From assembly GCA_017415185.1 (NCBI GenBank), contig JAFQHZ010000003.1, positions 1 through 50,382 on the forward strand: DNA of 50,382 nt, given 5' to 3'. This document shows, piece by piece, positions 16,848 through 25,500 of the stretch (within the stretch, counting starts at the first letter, position 1; each line of letters begins with the position of its first letter). Below the pieces are notes generated by a model. The model was given only the letters and a program-made list of their open reading frames with translations. It was not told the origin of the DNA and made no database searches. This DNA is from Candidatus Gastranaerophilales bacterium. GTDB lineage: Bacteria > Cyanobacteriota > Vampirovibrionia > Gastranaerophilales > Gastranaerophilaceae. The position numbers and the translations under genes are program-made.

Positions 16848-17903
16848 CTACATTTGGCTTAAATATTTAACAATTCCTTGAAAATTACAAACACCAGAAT
16901 CAAACATTTTTTCAAGTTCTAAATTAGCTTTCAAGATTGCATTTTGAAGCTTTAAATCACCCATCATAGCAACACTATACATGTAATCAGGAAAATTAAA
17001 GAAATTTTCACTCTCATCCTCATCAAGAATGCCATTTGAATCTAATTTTTTCAAGATTTGAATATTTTTTGAATCATAAAAAGCAAAAGTTGCCATTTCT
17101 TTTGCCCTTGTAATTATTTCATCCCTCTGCAAAACAGTAGGAATGCCGTTTTTGGATAAACTTTCGTGAAGATATTCCAAATTATTTAAATACATATCTC
17201 TGCTTGTAATTGAACTTGTGCCTAACTTTGCTCTAATTTTGCTCTCAATTGCATAAGCAGACTCTTCAAGAGGATTGTCGTAATATTTTCTTCTATCAAA
17301 CAAAGTATCGTCATCCAAGCTATAATTTTTTAGCGCATTATAATATTTTTGAACATCAAACCCCTCAAGACTAACGTCGTTCGACATTTTTTGATAAGTT
17401 TTTGAAGCAAAATATCTTTTAAATGCTTTTTCTTGTTGTAAATTTTCAGGCATAAAGCCTCTAATAGTTTTAGAAAATTCCTCTTCGCCAAGCGCCTTAT
17501 ACATTTTTACAAACTTATCCAAATGATCGAGTTCATGTCTTAAAACAGCAATTTGTTCAACAATGGGCAAATAAGCAATTTTGTCATTAACAAAAATTTT
17601 GCAATTTGCAGGATTAAAAGAAGCCACTTCTTCCAATGGACTTGGCACTGTTTTAACAATTTCAGGATTAGAATAACCCATTTGTCTTAAAAGCATATTC
17701 TTGATTTCATTAAATCTTTCAATACCATCCAAAGGAATACTTTTCAATTGATTTAAAAACACAGGGTTTAGCGTTTTATCAATGTTGTAACTAAAAAAAT
17801 CAGCCTTTGATTTAAAAACAACTCCAGTTTCTTTTTTGGAAGAAATGTTTTTCCTAACAAAATTAAAAGATATTCTACTATTAAATGAATTATTTATTTT
17901 CAT
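16848..17903 (-). CDS. Putative zincin metallopeptidase with N-terminal F-x-S tag
   Basis: The protein has 351 residues and no signal peptide or membrane helix. HELDH at 123-127 is an HExxH zinc site within a hydrophobic helix (IAVLRHELDHLDKF). About 85 residues later NPLEESAYAIE (210-220) could supply the third, glutamate ligand, as in gluzincins. The rest is helical and unassigned. The N-terminus (SFNSRISFNF at 6-15 and VFKSK at 29-33) matches the short motif seen in other proteins of this window. TATAAT lies at 17921-17916, 12 bases before the ATG, with no Shine-Dalgarno. The gene lies upstream of mcrBC on the same strand. Peptidase activity is a prediction from the metal site only. Confidence 0.6.
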   Translation of the reverse strand: MKINNSFNSRISFNFVRKNISSKKETGVVFKSKADFFSYNIDKTLNPVFLNQLKSIPLDGIERFNEIKNMLLRQMGYSNPEIVKTVPSPLEEVASFNPANCKIFVNDKIAYLPIVEQIAVLRHELDHLDKFVKMYKALGEEEFSKTIRGFMPENLQQEKAFKRYFASKTYQKMSNDVSLEGFDVQKYYNALKNYSLDDDTLFDRRKYYDNPLEESAYAIESKIRAKLGTSSITSRDMYLNNLEYLHESLSKNGIPTVLQRDEIITRAKEMATFAFYDSKNIQILKKLDSNGILDEDESENFFNFPDYMYSVAMMGDLKLQNAILKANLELEKMFDSGVCNFQGIVKYLSQM

Positions 17904-17969
17904 CGTGTTTTTAAAATTATATACAAAAATATAAAGCGCATAAATAGAATATTTTGCTATTTGATAATG

Positions 17970-17997
17970 TTGTAAAACCGAAAAAATCTGATATCAT
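17970..17997 (+). promoter_or_regulatory. Promoter of the HNH-like gene and cysteine peptidase
   Basis: TTGTAA (17970-17975), a 16-base spacer and TATCAT (17992-17997), with TG just before the -10 box, form an extended -10 promoter. AAAGG six bases before the ATG at 18029 is the ribosome site. Confidence 0.55.
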
Positions 17998-18028
17998 GAA
18001 ATAAGAATAGCTATTATTAAAGGCAAAA

Positions 18029-19057
18029 ATGCCAAACAGGATTTCCCCTCAAGACTATCTTAAATATTATTACGATATACCTTACGAAGGTTCAACTTCT
18101 GCTGGCAAGCCTTTACGCAAATTAAAAAACATCGTTTGCCCATATAGAGGAATCAAAATCATCCCTTCAAGTGCAATTAAAGACTTTGAAAGAAGACTTG
18201 AAAAGTGCCAAAACGCAAGCGATTGCGTTGAACTATTAAGCAAATATAGCGAAAACTTTTTGCCGACAGAAAAAGATATTTTTGCCATATTTAAAGAATT
18301 TGTTCTTTTGAATCCAGACGATAATTTGCAAAATTGCCTTCAAATGATTAGGGGAAATTGCCTCACAAAACTCAAACTCGAAGAACTCGAAGTTTTAGAT
18401 GAAGTTGATATATTAACCCATAAACTTTGTTCCAAAACCGCTCTTGAAATACGAACAAAAACCACAAAGTGCAGACAAATAATCATTTCAGACAACGAAA
18501 AAGATTTTTTCAAAAGGAAGCTATTCCTTGCTTCTCTTGAAGGAATTTCACCAAAAGAAAACGAAAAAGAAATCATATCAGACATCAAAAACAAAGCTTT
18601 GTTTTTGCCAACATCAGAAAGCTCTAAAAGCGCTTTTATTGTTAAATATTCCAACAGAACGCAAACCGAAATCACAAGAAGGCTCTTCATCGCTTCAACT
18701 GGCACAATTGAACATATTACCCCAGCCTCTCTTGGTGGCTTAAATTGTATTAACAATTTTCTTTTAACAAGCGCCAGCGGAAATCGTTATAGAGAAAATA
18801 TGCCCCTAGTTGAATATATTAAAAGACATCCAAAAATCCCTCAACATGTTCAAACATATATCGATTGCATTATCGAAGAAATACACCAAGGAAACATGCA
18901 AGGAAGCGAAACATATCCATACAAAATCAAACAAAAGCTTTTCGAAGAATCAAAAGGAAGAATATTAATCAGTCTTTCAAACTACAAATATTCTGAAGAA
19001 GACGCCATTTTAATGGTTAAAGAATATGAAGAAAGATGGAAAAAATATAAAAAATAG
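18029..19057 (+). CDS. HNH-like protein with a split zinc/active-site region
   Basis: The protein has 342 residues. Residues 228-260 (EHITPASLGG, then N-x-x-N and a later N in S-G-N-R-Y-R-E-N) follow the second half of an HNH nuclease: E-H-h-x-P, G-G, N...N, with H229 as the catalytic candidate. The first half is usually a C-P-x-C pair a short distance upstream. The only similar segment is C37-P-Y-R-G, nearly 190 residues away, and the second cysteine is replaced by arginine. Either the finger is interrupted by a large helical insertion or the zinc site is lost. It starts a rightward transcript with the cysteine peptidase at 19091. Nuclease activity is uncertain. Confidence 0.5.
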   Translation: MPNRISPQDYLKYYYDIPYEGSTSAGKPLRKLKNIVCPYRGIKIIPSSAIKDFERRLEKCQNASDCVELLSKYSENFLPTEKDIFAIFKEFVLLNPDDNLQNCLQMIRGNCLTKLKLEELEVLDEVDILTHKLCSKTALEIRTKTTKCRQIIISDNEKDFFKRKLFLASLEGISPKENEKEIISDIKNKALFLPTSESSKSAFIVKYSNRTQTEITRRLFIASTGTIEHITPASLGGLNCINNFLLTSASGNRYRENMPLVEYIKRHPKIPQHVQTYIDCIIEEIHQGNMQGSETYPYKIKQKLFEESKGRILISLSNYKYSEEDAILMVKEYEERWKKYKK

Positions 19058-19090
19058 GCAATTTTAAAAATTCATTTGTTTTATGAAGCT

Positions 19091-19744
19091 ATGCAAATTA
19101 ATAAAACAAATTTAAATTTTACTTCAAGAAATGCTGTTATTCGTAAAGCGGACGATATTGCTCGCCAAGTTAATATTGCGCTTCCAAGAGTATCGCAAAC
19201 AATAGTGCGAGATTTTAAACACATTGACGAACATAGATACATTAAAATTAAGCTCAACGATAAAACTCGTCAAATGAGGAATTTAAAAAATTCAAGATTT
19301 TATAATGCAACACACCCAATTCAAAAACTAATCGCCTTTTTATCTCCTATCCAAGAAAGAAAAGTTGGAAATTGTGGCGAATCAGCCCAAGTAGCAGCAA
19401 TTGCTGCACAAATGAATGGCATTAAAGATTTTACAATAGCAGGTCTTGAAGGAAAAAACGGTTATAATCACGGGCATGCGGTTTTATTGGTCAATGACAA
19501 AAAACCATACATTATAGACCCATGGCTTGGCTTTGCTGATTATCTTGATAATGCTTCTCAAAAATATCAAAAAGATTACTCTCAACATTTTGATTTTAAA
19601 AAAGGAAAGCTTGAAAAATTAATTTTTGAGCCAGAACGATATAAACATGATGAATATAACCGCTTTCTTAAAAAGCCCATTTCAGAAGAAGATTTAGAAA
19701 CATTAAGGAAATTATACCCTCAATTGGTAGTCAAAGGAAAATAA
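19091..19744 (+). CDS. Papain/transglutaminase-like cysteine peptidase with F-T-S tag
   Basis: The protein has 217 residues counted from the ATG at 19091; a TTG fifteen bases earlier is in frame but has no better ribosome site. A Cys-His-Asp triad is readable: C95 in KVGNCGESAQ at a helix start, H129 in NHGHAVLLV on a strand, and D143 in YIIDPWLGF. This layout is the core of the transglutaminase/papain fold and is common in secreted toxins and effectors of the C58 kind. The N-terminus MQINKTNLNFTSRN carries the short tag with F10-T11-S12. There is no signal peptide. The gene lies 33 bases after the HNH-like gene and is followed at once by a 26-codon ORF. The substrate is unknown. Confidence 0.6.
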   Translation: MQINKTNLNFTSRNAVIRKADDIARQVNIALPRVSQTIVRDFKHIDEHRYIKIKLNDKTRQMRNLKNSRFYNATHPIQKLIAFLSPIQERKVGNCGESAQVAAIAAQMNGIKDFTIAGLEGKNGYNHGHAVLLVNDKKPYIIDPWLGFADYLDNASQKYQKDYSQHFDFKKGKLEKLIFEPERYKHDEYNRFLKKPISEEDLETLRKLYPQLVVKGK

Positions 19745-19745
19745 A

Positions 19746-19826
19746 ATGCTTACTATTCTTTCAATTAATTTTTCAGGAATCAAAACCCTTCCAACAACAA
19801 AAAAGAAAACCAAAAAACGCAAATAA
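19746..19826 (+). CDS. 26-residue basic peptide ORF with N-F-S-G motif
   Basis: This is a very short ORF starting one base after the stop of the cysteine peptidase. AAAGGA lies six to seven bases before its ATG, which is as good a ribosome site as any in the window. The peptide begins with a hydrophobic stretch containing INFSGIK and ends in a lysine-rich tail (KKKTKKRK). The N-F-S-G string matches the tag in larger proteins nearby. It may be a real small protein or a chance frame in AT-rich DNA. Confidence 0.35.
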   Translation: MLTILSINFSGIKTLPTTKKKTKKRK

Positions 19827-19832
19827 ACAAAG

Positions 19833-19860
19833 TTTACATGACGCTCTTTCGTGCTAAAAT
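19833..19860 (+). promoter_or_regulatory. Promoter of thrS
   Basis: TTTACA (19833-19838), a 16-base spacer and TAAAAT (19855-19860) preceded by TGC form an extended -10 promoter. The leader of about 25 bases contains GAGGAAA before the ATG at 19891. I see no T-box or attenuator in it. Confidence 0.6.
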
Positions 19861-19890
19861 ATTAGCATATTATAAACATTGAGGAAAATT

Positions 19891-21663
19891 ATGGAAGAAA
19901 TGGAAAAATTACATACACTTCGCCACTCTTGTTCACACATCATGGCGCAAGCTGTTCAAAAACTTTACCCGCAAGCAAAATTAGCAATTGGACCTGCTAT
20001 TGAAAATGGTTTTTATTACGATTTTGATATCGAGGGTGTAACATTAAGCGATGAAAATTTAAAAGAAATCGAAAAAACGATGAAGAAATTAATCGCTGGT
20101 AATTTGACGTTTGAAAAATATGTTATTCCTGATGTTGAAGCTCAAATCGCCGAATTCAAAGCTCAAGGCGAAATTTACAAAGCTGAATTATTAGAAGAAC
20201 ACAAAAACGACAATCCAACTTTATATTTAACAAAAGACAAAGACGGAAACGTTTTATTTAACGACCTTTGTTCTGGTCCACATATCGAATCTACAAAAGA
20301 AATTAAAGCTTTCAAATTAATGAGTGTTGCAGGCGCATATTGGAGAGGCAACGAAAACAATAAAATGCTTCAAAGGATTTATGCAACAGCATTCTTAACC
20401 CAAGAAGAATTAGACGCATACATTCATCAACTTGAAGAAGCAAAAAGAAGAGACCACAGAAAACTTGGCACACAATTAGACTTGTTCTCCGTAAGGGATG
20501 AAATCGGCGGCGGTCTTGTTTTGTGGCATCCAAATCTTTATACAGTTAGAGAAGAAATTGAAAACTATTGGAGAGAAGAACACAGAAAACGTGGATATGT
20601 TATTGTTCAAACTCCTCAATTGGCAAAATCAAAACTTTGGGAATTATCAGGACACATTGACCATTACAAAGAAAATATGTTCTTTATTCAAAAAACCGAC
20701 GAAGCAGACGAACAATACATTGTAAAACCAATGAACTGTCCTTTCCATATTTTAATTTATCAATCTCAACGTCATTCTTATCGTGATTTACCTTTAAGAA
20801 TGGGTGAATTAGGAACAGTTTATCGTCGTGAAAAATCTGGCGCATTATCTGGTTTAACCCGTGTTCAAGGCTTCACGCAAGACGACGCCCATGTTTTCTG
20901 TACTCCTGAACAATTGGTTGACGAAATTAATGAAATCATTGATTTTGTTGCAGACACAATGAAAATTTTCAATATGGGTTTTGAAGTTGAACTTTCAACC
21001 CGTCCTGAAAGCTATGTTGGAAAGCTTGAAAACTGGAATTTAGCAGAAGCTGGCTTGAAAGCAGCAATGGACAAACGTGGAATGAACTACGAAATCAACG
21101 AAGGCGACGGAGCGTTTTATGGTCCTAAAATCGATTTTAAAGTTAAAGACGCCCTTGGAAGAACTTGGCAATGTGCTACAATCCAACTTGACTTCAATCT
21201 TCCAGAAAGATTTGAAATTAAATATCAAGATAAAGATGGTCAATTAAAAACTCCCGTAATGCTTCATAGAGTTATTTTTGGCTCAATGGAAAGATTCCAT
21301 GGAATATTGATTGAACATTACGCTGGTGCATTCCCGGCATGGCTTGCTCCACACCAAGTGGCGCTTGTTCCAATTGCCGATAGACACAATGAATACATGG
21401 ATGAAATTTATAAAAAATTAAGAGCAAAAGGAATAAGAGTAATCTTTGAAGAAAAATCAGAATCAATGAACTATAAGATTAGGGATTACTTGCAAAACCA
21501 AAAAGTACCTTATGTTTTAATTGCAGGGGATAAGGAAATTGAAAACGGCAAAGTTGCAATAAGAAAACGTGGCGTAGGACAAATTGGCGAAATGACAATT
21601 GACGAATTTATTGAAAAACTAGAAGCCGAAATTAAAACAAAAGGAATTGAAGAGATTAACTAA
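19891..21663 (+). CDS. thrS: Threonyl-tRNA synthetase lacking the TGS domain
   Basis: This class II synthetase charges tRNA-Thr. It has 590 residues, about 50 fewer than E. coli ThrRS. The protein starts directly in the editing domain, so the N-terminal TGS domain is absent. The editing site is intact: H12-S-C-S-H16 and the later CSGPH (about residue 127). The catalytic core has MNCPFH, motif 2 YRREKSGALSGLTRVQGF, QDDAHVFC and motif 3 MLHRVIFGSMERF. Its zinc ligands are the Cys of MNCPFH and the His of DDAH and MLHR. The C-terminal anticodon domain is complete. I chose the ATG at 19891 after GAGG; a TTG at 19879 overlaps the ribosome site. A strong terminator follows. Confidence 0.95.
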   Translation: MEEMEKLHTLRHSCSHIMAQAVQKLYPQAKLAIGPAIENGFYYDFDIEGVTLSDENLKEIEKTMKKLIAGNLTFEKYVIPDVEAQIAEFKAQGEIYKAELLEEHKNDNPTLYLTKDKDGNVLFNDLCSGPHIESTKEIKAFKLMSVAGAYWRGNENNKMLQRIYATAFLTQEELDAYIHQLEEAKRRDHRKLGTQLDLFSVRDEIGGGLVLWHPNLYTVREEIENYWREEHRKRGYVIVQTPQLAKSKLWELSGHIDHYKENMFFIQKTDEADEQYIVKPMNCPFHILIYQSQRHSYRDLPLRMGELGTVYRREKSGALSGLTRVQGFTQDDAHVFCTPEQLVDEINEIIDFVADTMKIFNMGFEVELSTRPESYVGKLENWNLAEAGLKAAMDKRGMNYEINEGDGAFYGPKIDFKVKDALGRTWQCATIQLDFNLPERFEIKYQDKDGQLKTPVMLHRVIFGSMERFHGILIEHYAGAFPAWLAPHQVALVPIADRHNEYMDEIYKKLRAKGIRVIFEEKSESMNYKIRDYLQNQKVPYVLIAGDKEIENGKVAIRKRGVGQIGEMTIDEFIEKLEAEIKTKGIEEIN

Positions 21664-21687
21664 AAGAGGGCATAAGCCCTCTTTTAG
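21660..21687. terminator. Bidirectional terminator between thrS and pseudopilin
   Basis: A perfect 12-base-pair stem (21660-21671 with 21676-21687) with a four-base loop has A and T runs at its base. It lies between two convergent genes and can serve both. Confidence 0.88.
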
Positions 21688-21695
21688 TTATTGAT

Positions 21696-22469
21696 TTATT
21701 TTTCAAGCCATTCGTCAGCCCGTTTCGAAGTAAAGATTTTTCCATCCGTACTAATCCCATAAGTAAAAGGACATTCATTAACGCAATCATCAGCCGTTGC
21801 AGATTCAGGAACACCATCAATATCCATGCATATCACCTTGTATGCAGCGTATAAACCATTATTATCCTTTAAAAGAAAAAGTCTTCTTCCGGTTCCAGGC
21901 AAAAATTCAGTAGCTCCAAAAGAAATTTTTGGAAACGGATCCCAAAACCAAATTTTATCAGCAGTTACAATTTGTTTTGCTTCATTTGCTGGATTTTTTT
22001 TACATACTTTATCTACACCATCCTTAACGGTTTGCATTCTTTCAGCTGTTACTTCGGTATTTGAACAATTATCTAAAATTACACCAAAATACGAACCAGC
22101 TGGCGCACAATTTTTATCCGTCAACCTAAACCAGCCATCGGAGCTCAATTCGCCAGTTTTCGTTAATAAATAATTAACATTTAATACATCCGCAAAAGTA
22201 GATATAAAATATTCATGAAAGTCTTCATTTGCCTGATGCAAAATTTGCCCATCAGACCTTACGCCCAAATCGCCATCAAGGTAATATTTATCAGACGTTA
22301 CAAGTTCTCGAACAACTGTCAGCAAAGTATTATGTCCTTTTTTAAATTTAAATATATTTTCATCAGGTTTTGACCTCATCGCAGTTGGAATCAAAACTGC
22401 GCTTAAAACCCCAATTACTGCAAGAACAATCATAACTTCCGCAAGAGTGAACGCAAATTTTTGTTTCAT
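21696..22469 (-). CDS. Type IV pilin-like (pseudopilin) protein
   Basis: The protein has 257 residues. The N-terminus MKQKFAFTLAEVMIVLAVIGVL is a classic class III prepilin signal: a short lysine leader, then F-T-L-A-E with Glu at +5 and a hydrophobic helix to about residue 30. The C-terminal globular domain is large for a major pilin, has about six cysteines that may form disulfides, and resembles no pilin class I know. It is a lone gene, not next to pilB/pilC-type assembly genes, so it is probably a minor pilin or a secretion or uptake pseudopilin. The start is set by AAAGGAG eight bases before the ATG. The upstream region carries the (AT)8 tract. Confidence 0.85.
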   Translation of the reverse strand: MKQKFAFTLAEVMIVLAVIGVLSAVLIPTAMRSKPDENIFKFKKGHNTLLTVVRELVTSDKYYLDGDLGVRSDGQILHQANEDFHEYFISTFADVLNVNYLLTKTGELSSDGWFRLTDKNCAPAGSYFGVILDNCSNTEVTAERMQTVKDGVDKVCKKNPANEAKQIVTADKIWFWDPFPKISFGATEFLPGTGRRLFLLKDNNGLYAAYKVICMDIDGVPESATADDCVNECPFTYGISTDGKIFTSKRADEWLEK

Positions 22470-22490
22470 TTTGATACTCCTTTGAGGAGC

Positions 22491-22517
22491 ATTCTAATAT
22501 ATATATATATATTACAA
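22491..22517 (-). promoter_or_regulatory. Candidate pseudopilin promoter with (AT)8 spacer
   Basis: On the minus strand TTGTAA is followed by the AT tract and then TAGAAT (22496-22491). The tract is the whole spacer, about 15 bases between hexamers, so each gained or lost repeat unit would shift spacing by two bases towards or past the optimal 17. A leader of about 15 bases with AAAGGAG follows. Tract and -10 box match those before the pseudopilin at 1-267. Confidence 0.55.
22497..22512. repeat. (AT)8 dinucleotide tract
   Basis: Sixteen bases of alternating A and T are flanked by TTCTA on the left and TACAA on the right, one base away from the perfect palindrome seen at 275-302. Confidence 0.9.
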
Positions 22518-22561
22518 GTTGATTTTAAGAAGTTAGAGTGGATGGAGGAGTGAAATTGGTT

Positions 22562-25500
22562 TTATCGACTCACCGCCCATTTGAAATCACGAATTGAATT
22601 AATATTTTTCACAACGCCATCAACCAAAACAACAAACTCTCTTGTTGGAATATTATCAACCTGATAAGCCAATGGAGGAATTTTTTCATATTCATCATTT
22701 GAAATGAAAGTTGTAAAATGTTTTTCAACAAAAGAAGAATTATCTTTTCCAACATCATTTTGCGGCGTTATAATTGAATTTAGGATTCTTCCTAAAATTT
22801 TAGCTTGCATATTTTGATTTAATAAATTAAAGTCCCCGCAAATAATAAAACTCATATTTGAACCTTGGGAATTAATATAATTCATGTTTGCAATTGAATT
22901 TTTAATATCAATATCACCTTCAATAATTTTAAAATCCCCAGTATTTTGCTTTGTTAGTGTTGAAAACATTGAATTTAAATTGAGCTTTAAAATATTTTGA
23001 GATAAAATATTTCCCGCTTGCAAAAATCTTTCAAGCTTTGCAAACTGCGACAATTCACCATTTGTTATATTGAATTTTATATTTCCATGAAAAGTATTCA
23101 AAATTTGCTCAAGATTAAATCCGATAAAATTAGCATTAATATTAGCGCTCAACTTTCCACTTGTTGCGATTGATAATTCTTTCAATTTTGGAGAAAGTTG
23201 ACGAATATTAAGCTCTTTCAAATTTAATTGCGAAGAAATTTTTTGCTTCAAAAGGTCAATTTTAGTTTTTCCAGAAATATCCCCATTCAAAGATTGAGCC
23301 TCGAATTTTTGAATATTTAAAACATCATCCTTGATTTCCCCCTGAAAACTAAGAGAATTCAAGACGATATCCGCCGTTTCAACAACTGAAACATTACCTT
23401 TTAAATTTTTAATTTCATAATTAAATTTTTTAATTGAATTTGAATTTTTTAAATATTTTTCAAAATTTTCAAGATTTATATATTGGGAATTAATCTGCGC
23501 AAAATCAATTATTAGTTTATTGTTCTCAATTTTAGCACTTGAAACCAAATCAAAATCAAAATCAAAAATTTTTCCTTTTGAAATATTCAAATAAAACTCG
23601 GAATTTTTAATATTCAAAATCAAATTAGAAACATTCAAGCCAATATCTTTCAAAGAAAGATTGTGCAAATTCAAATTCCCTAAAATATTTGGCTTTTCAA
23701 TTTTACCATTCAAAACCAAACTTCCTGTTGTTTCAAAAATCAAATTTTCAAATTCAGGAATCAAAAGAGCTGTTTTTTGAGGAATATTTAGCTTTAAATT
23801 ATTAAAAATTGGCGCAGTTTCAAGATTTTGAATTTCGCCTGTAATTAAAATTATTTTTGAAATATCACAAGAACTAATTAAAATCTTGTCTTGTGCAATG
23901 TTTAAAACAGCGCTCAAAACAGCATCTTTATCTTTTATTGTTAAAAATTTATTATTTTTTGGCAAAGTAGATTGAATATTCAAAACCGTTTGAGGATTTT
24001 TGCTTTTATAATTTATAACCTTGCCATTAATATATAGTGGTATATTTTCAACAATCAACTTTGTTTTTGGAATAATCACATCGTTTTGCAAAAAATTCAA
24101 TTCCAATTTTGGAATGAAAAATTCTAGGTTATATTTTTTCAAATTAGCTCTAAAATTTGTTAAATTTGAATTCGATTTTACAACAAGATTTTGCAAATTT
24201 CCGCCAAGATGGGTATTAATTTTCAATAAACCACTTTTAAAATCGTAATCTTTAATTTTAGGCATAATAGCATTTGCAAAAGGCAAATCTTTCAAAAGAG
24301 CCAAAACTTGAGCAATATTTATTTCATCCGAATAAATTCCGATATCAACATTTGTTTTGCTGTCAATTTTTCCTGAAAGATTAAATTTTGCGTTGTTTAT
24401 AAATGCGCTTGTGTTTAAAATATTAACTGTGTTATTTGCAAAATTGATATCAGATTCAATATTATTTAAAACTAACCCTGTTTTTTTGTCTTCCAATTTT
24501 GCATTTAGAACTGTCAATTTGCCATTGGAATTGATTGTTTTAAAATCACTTTTTAAATATGCATCAATTTTTGCTAAACCAGTAATTTTAATATCATTTA
24601 AATTAAATTTAAAATTGAAAATTTTACCTGCAACATCTAAAATATCCCTTAAATCAGCAAGATTGATGTCATTTGAATTAAGCTTTGCTTCAATATATGG
24701 TTTTTTAGCTAAAGTCACGTAAGACTTTATTTTAATATATTGATTTTTCAAAAATTTAAAATCGCAATCAGAATAAACTTTTTCATTTTTGAAAACCAGA
24801 GTCAAATTATTTTTTGGCATTTGAAGATTGTTAATATTAAAAGAGTAATCTTTTAAAACCACTTCCCCTGTGATATTTCCTTTATTCGCAAGATTATTAA
24901 TCTTTAAATCAACTTTTGTACTTGAATAAAACTTGAATTTATCAGCATAATAAAAAGGATTGCGGTTTAATTTTAATAATTTTTCTCTAAATTTTCCAAT
25001 CGAATCTTCACTCAGCCTAATTGAAAGCTTTAAATCAAAGTCTGAAATTTTATGGTTTGAGCTTTTGATTTCTCCATTGGTTAAAATTGAAATATTTTTC
25101 TTTAAATCAAAAGTGGAGATTTTTAATCTATTTGTTTTAATATAAAAATCTTTTTGAATATTTTCATCGTATAAATCAAAAAGAAAATTATCAACTTCAA
25201 AATTAATATTTTTAATTTTGAAATCGTTTTTAGAAGTTTTATTTTTAAAATCAAAATATTCAAAAAATTCATATTTATTTTTTTTGTTGAATTTTGTATT
25301 GAGTTTAATTGAATCAGCCTCGAATTTATCAATATCGATATTTTTTAAAAGTAAAGAAAACAAATTAATATCAATATTTAAATTTTGAAAAATTAAAACA
25401 TCGGACTTTTTTAAATCTTTTAATTTTAATGAATCCGCTTTCAAATTTAAATCCAATTTATAATTTGGATTAATTTGCAATCCTGAAACATCAAAAGCAA

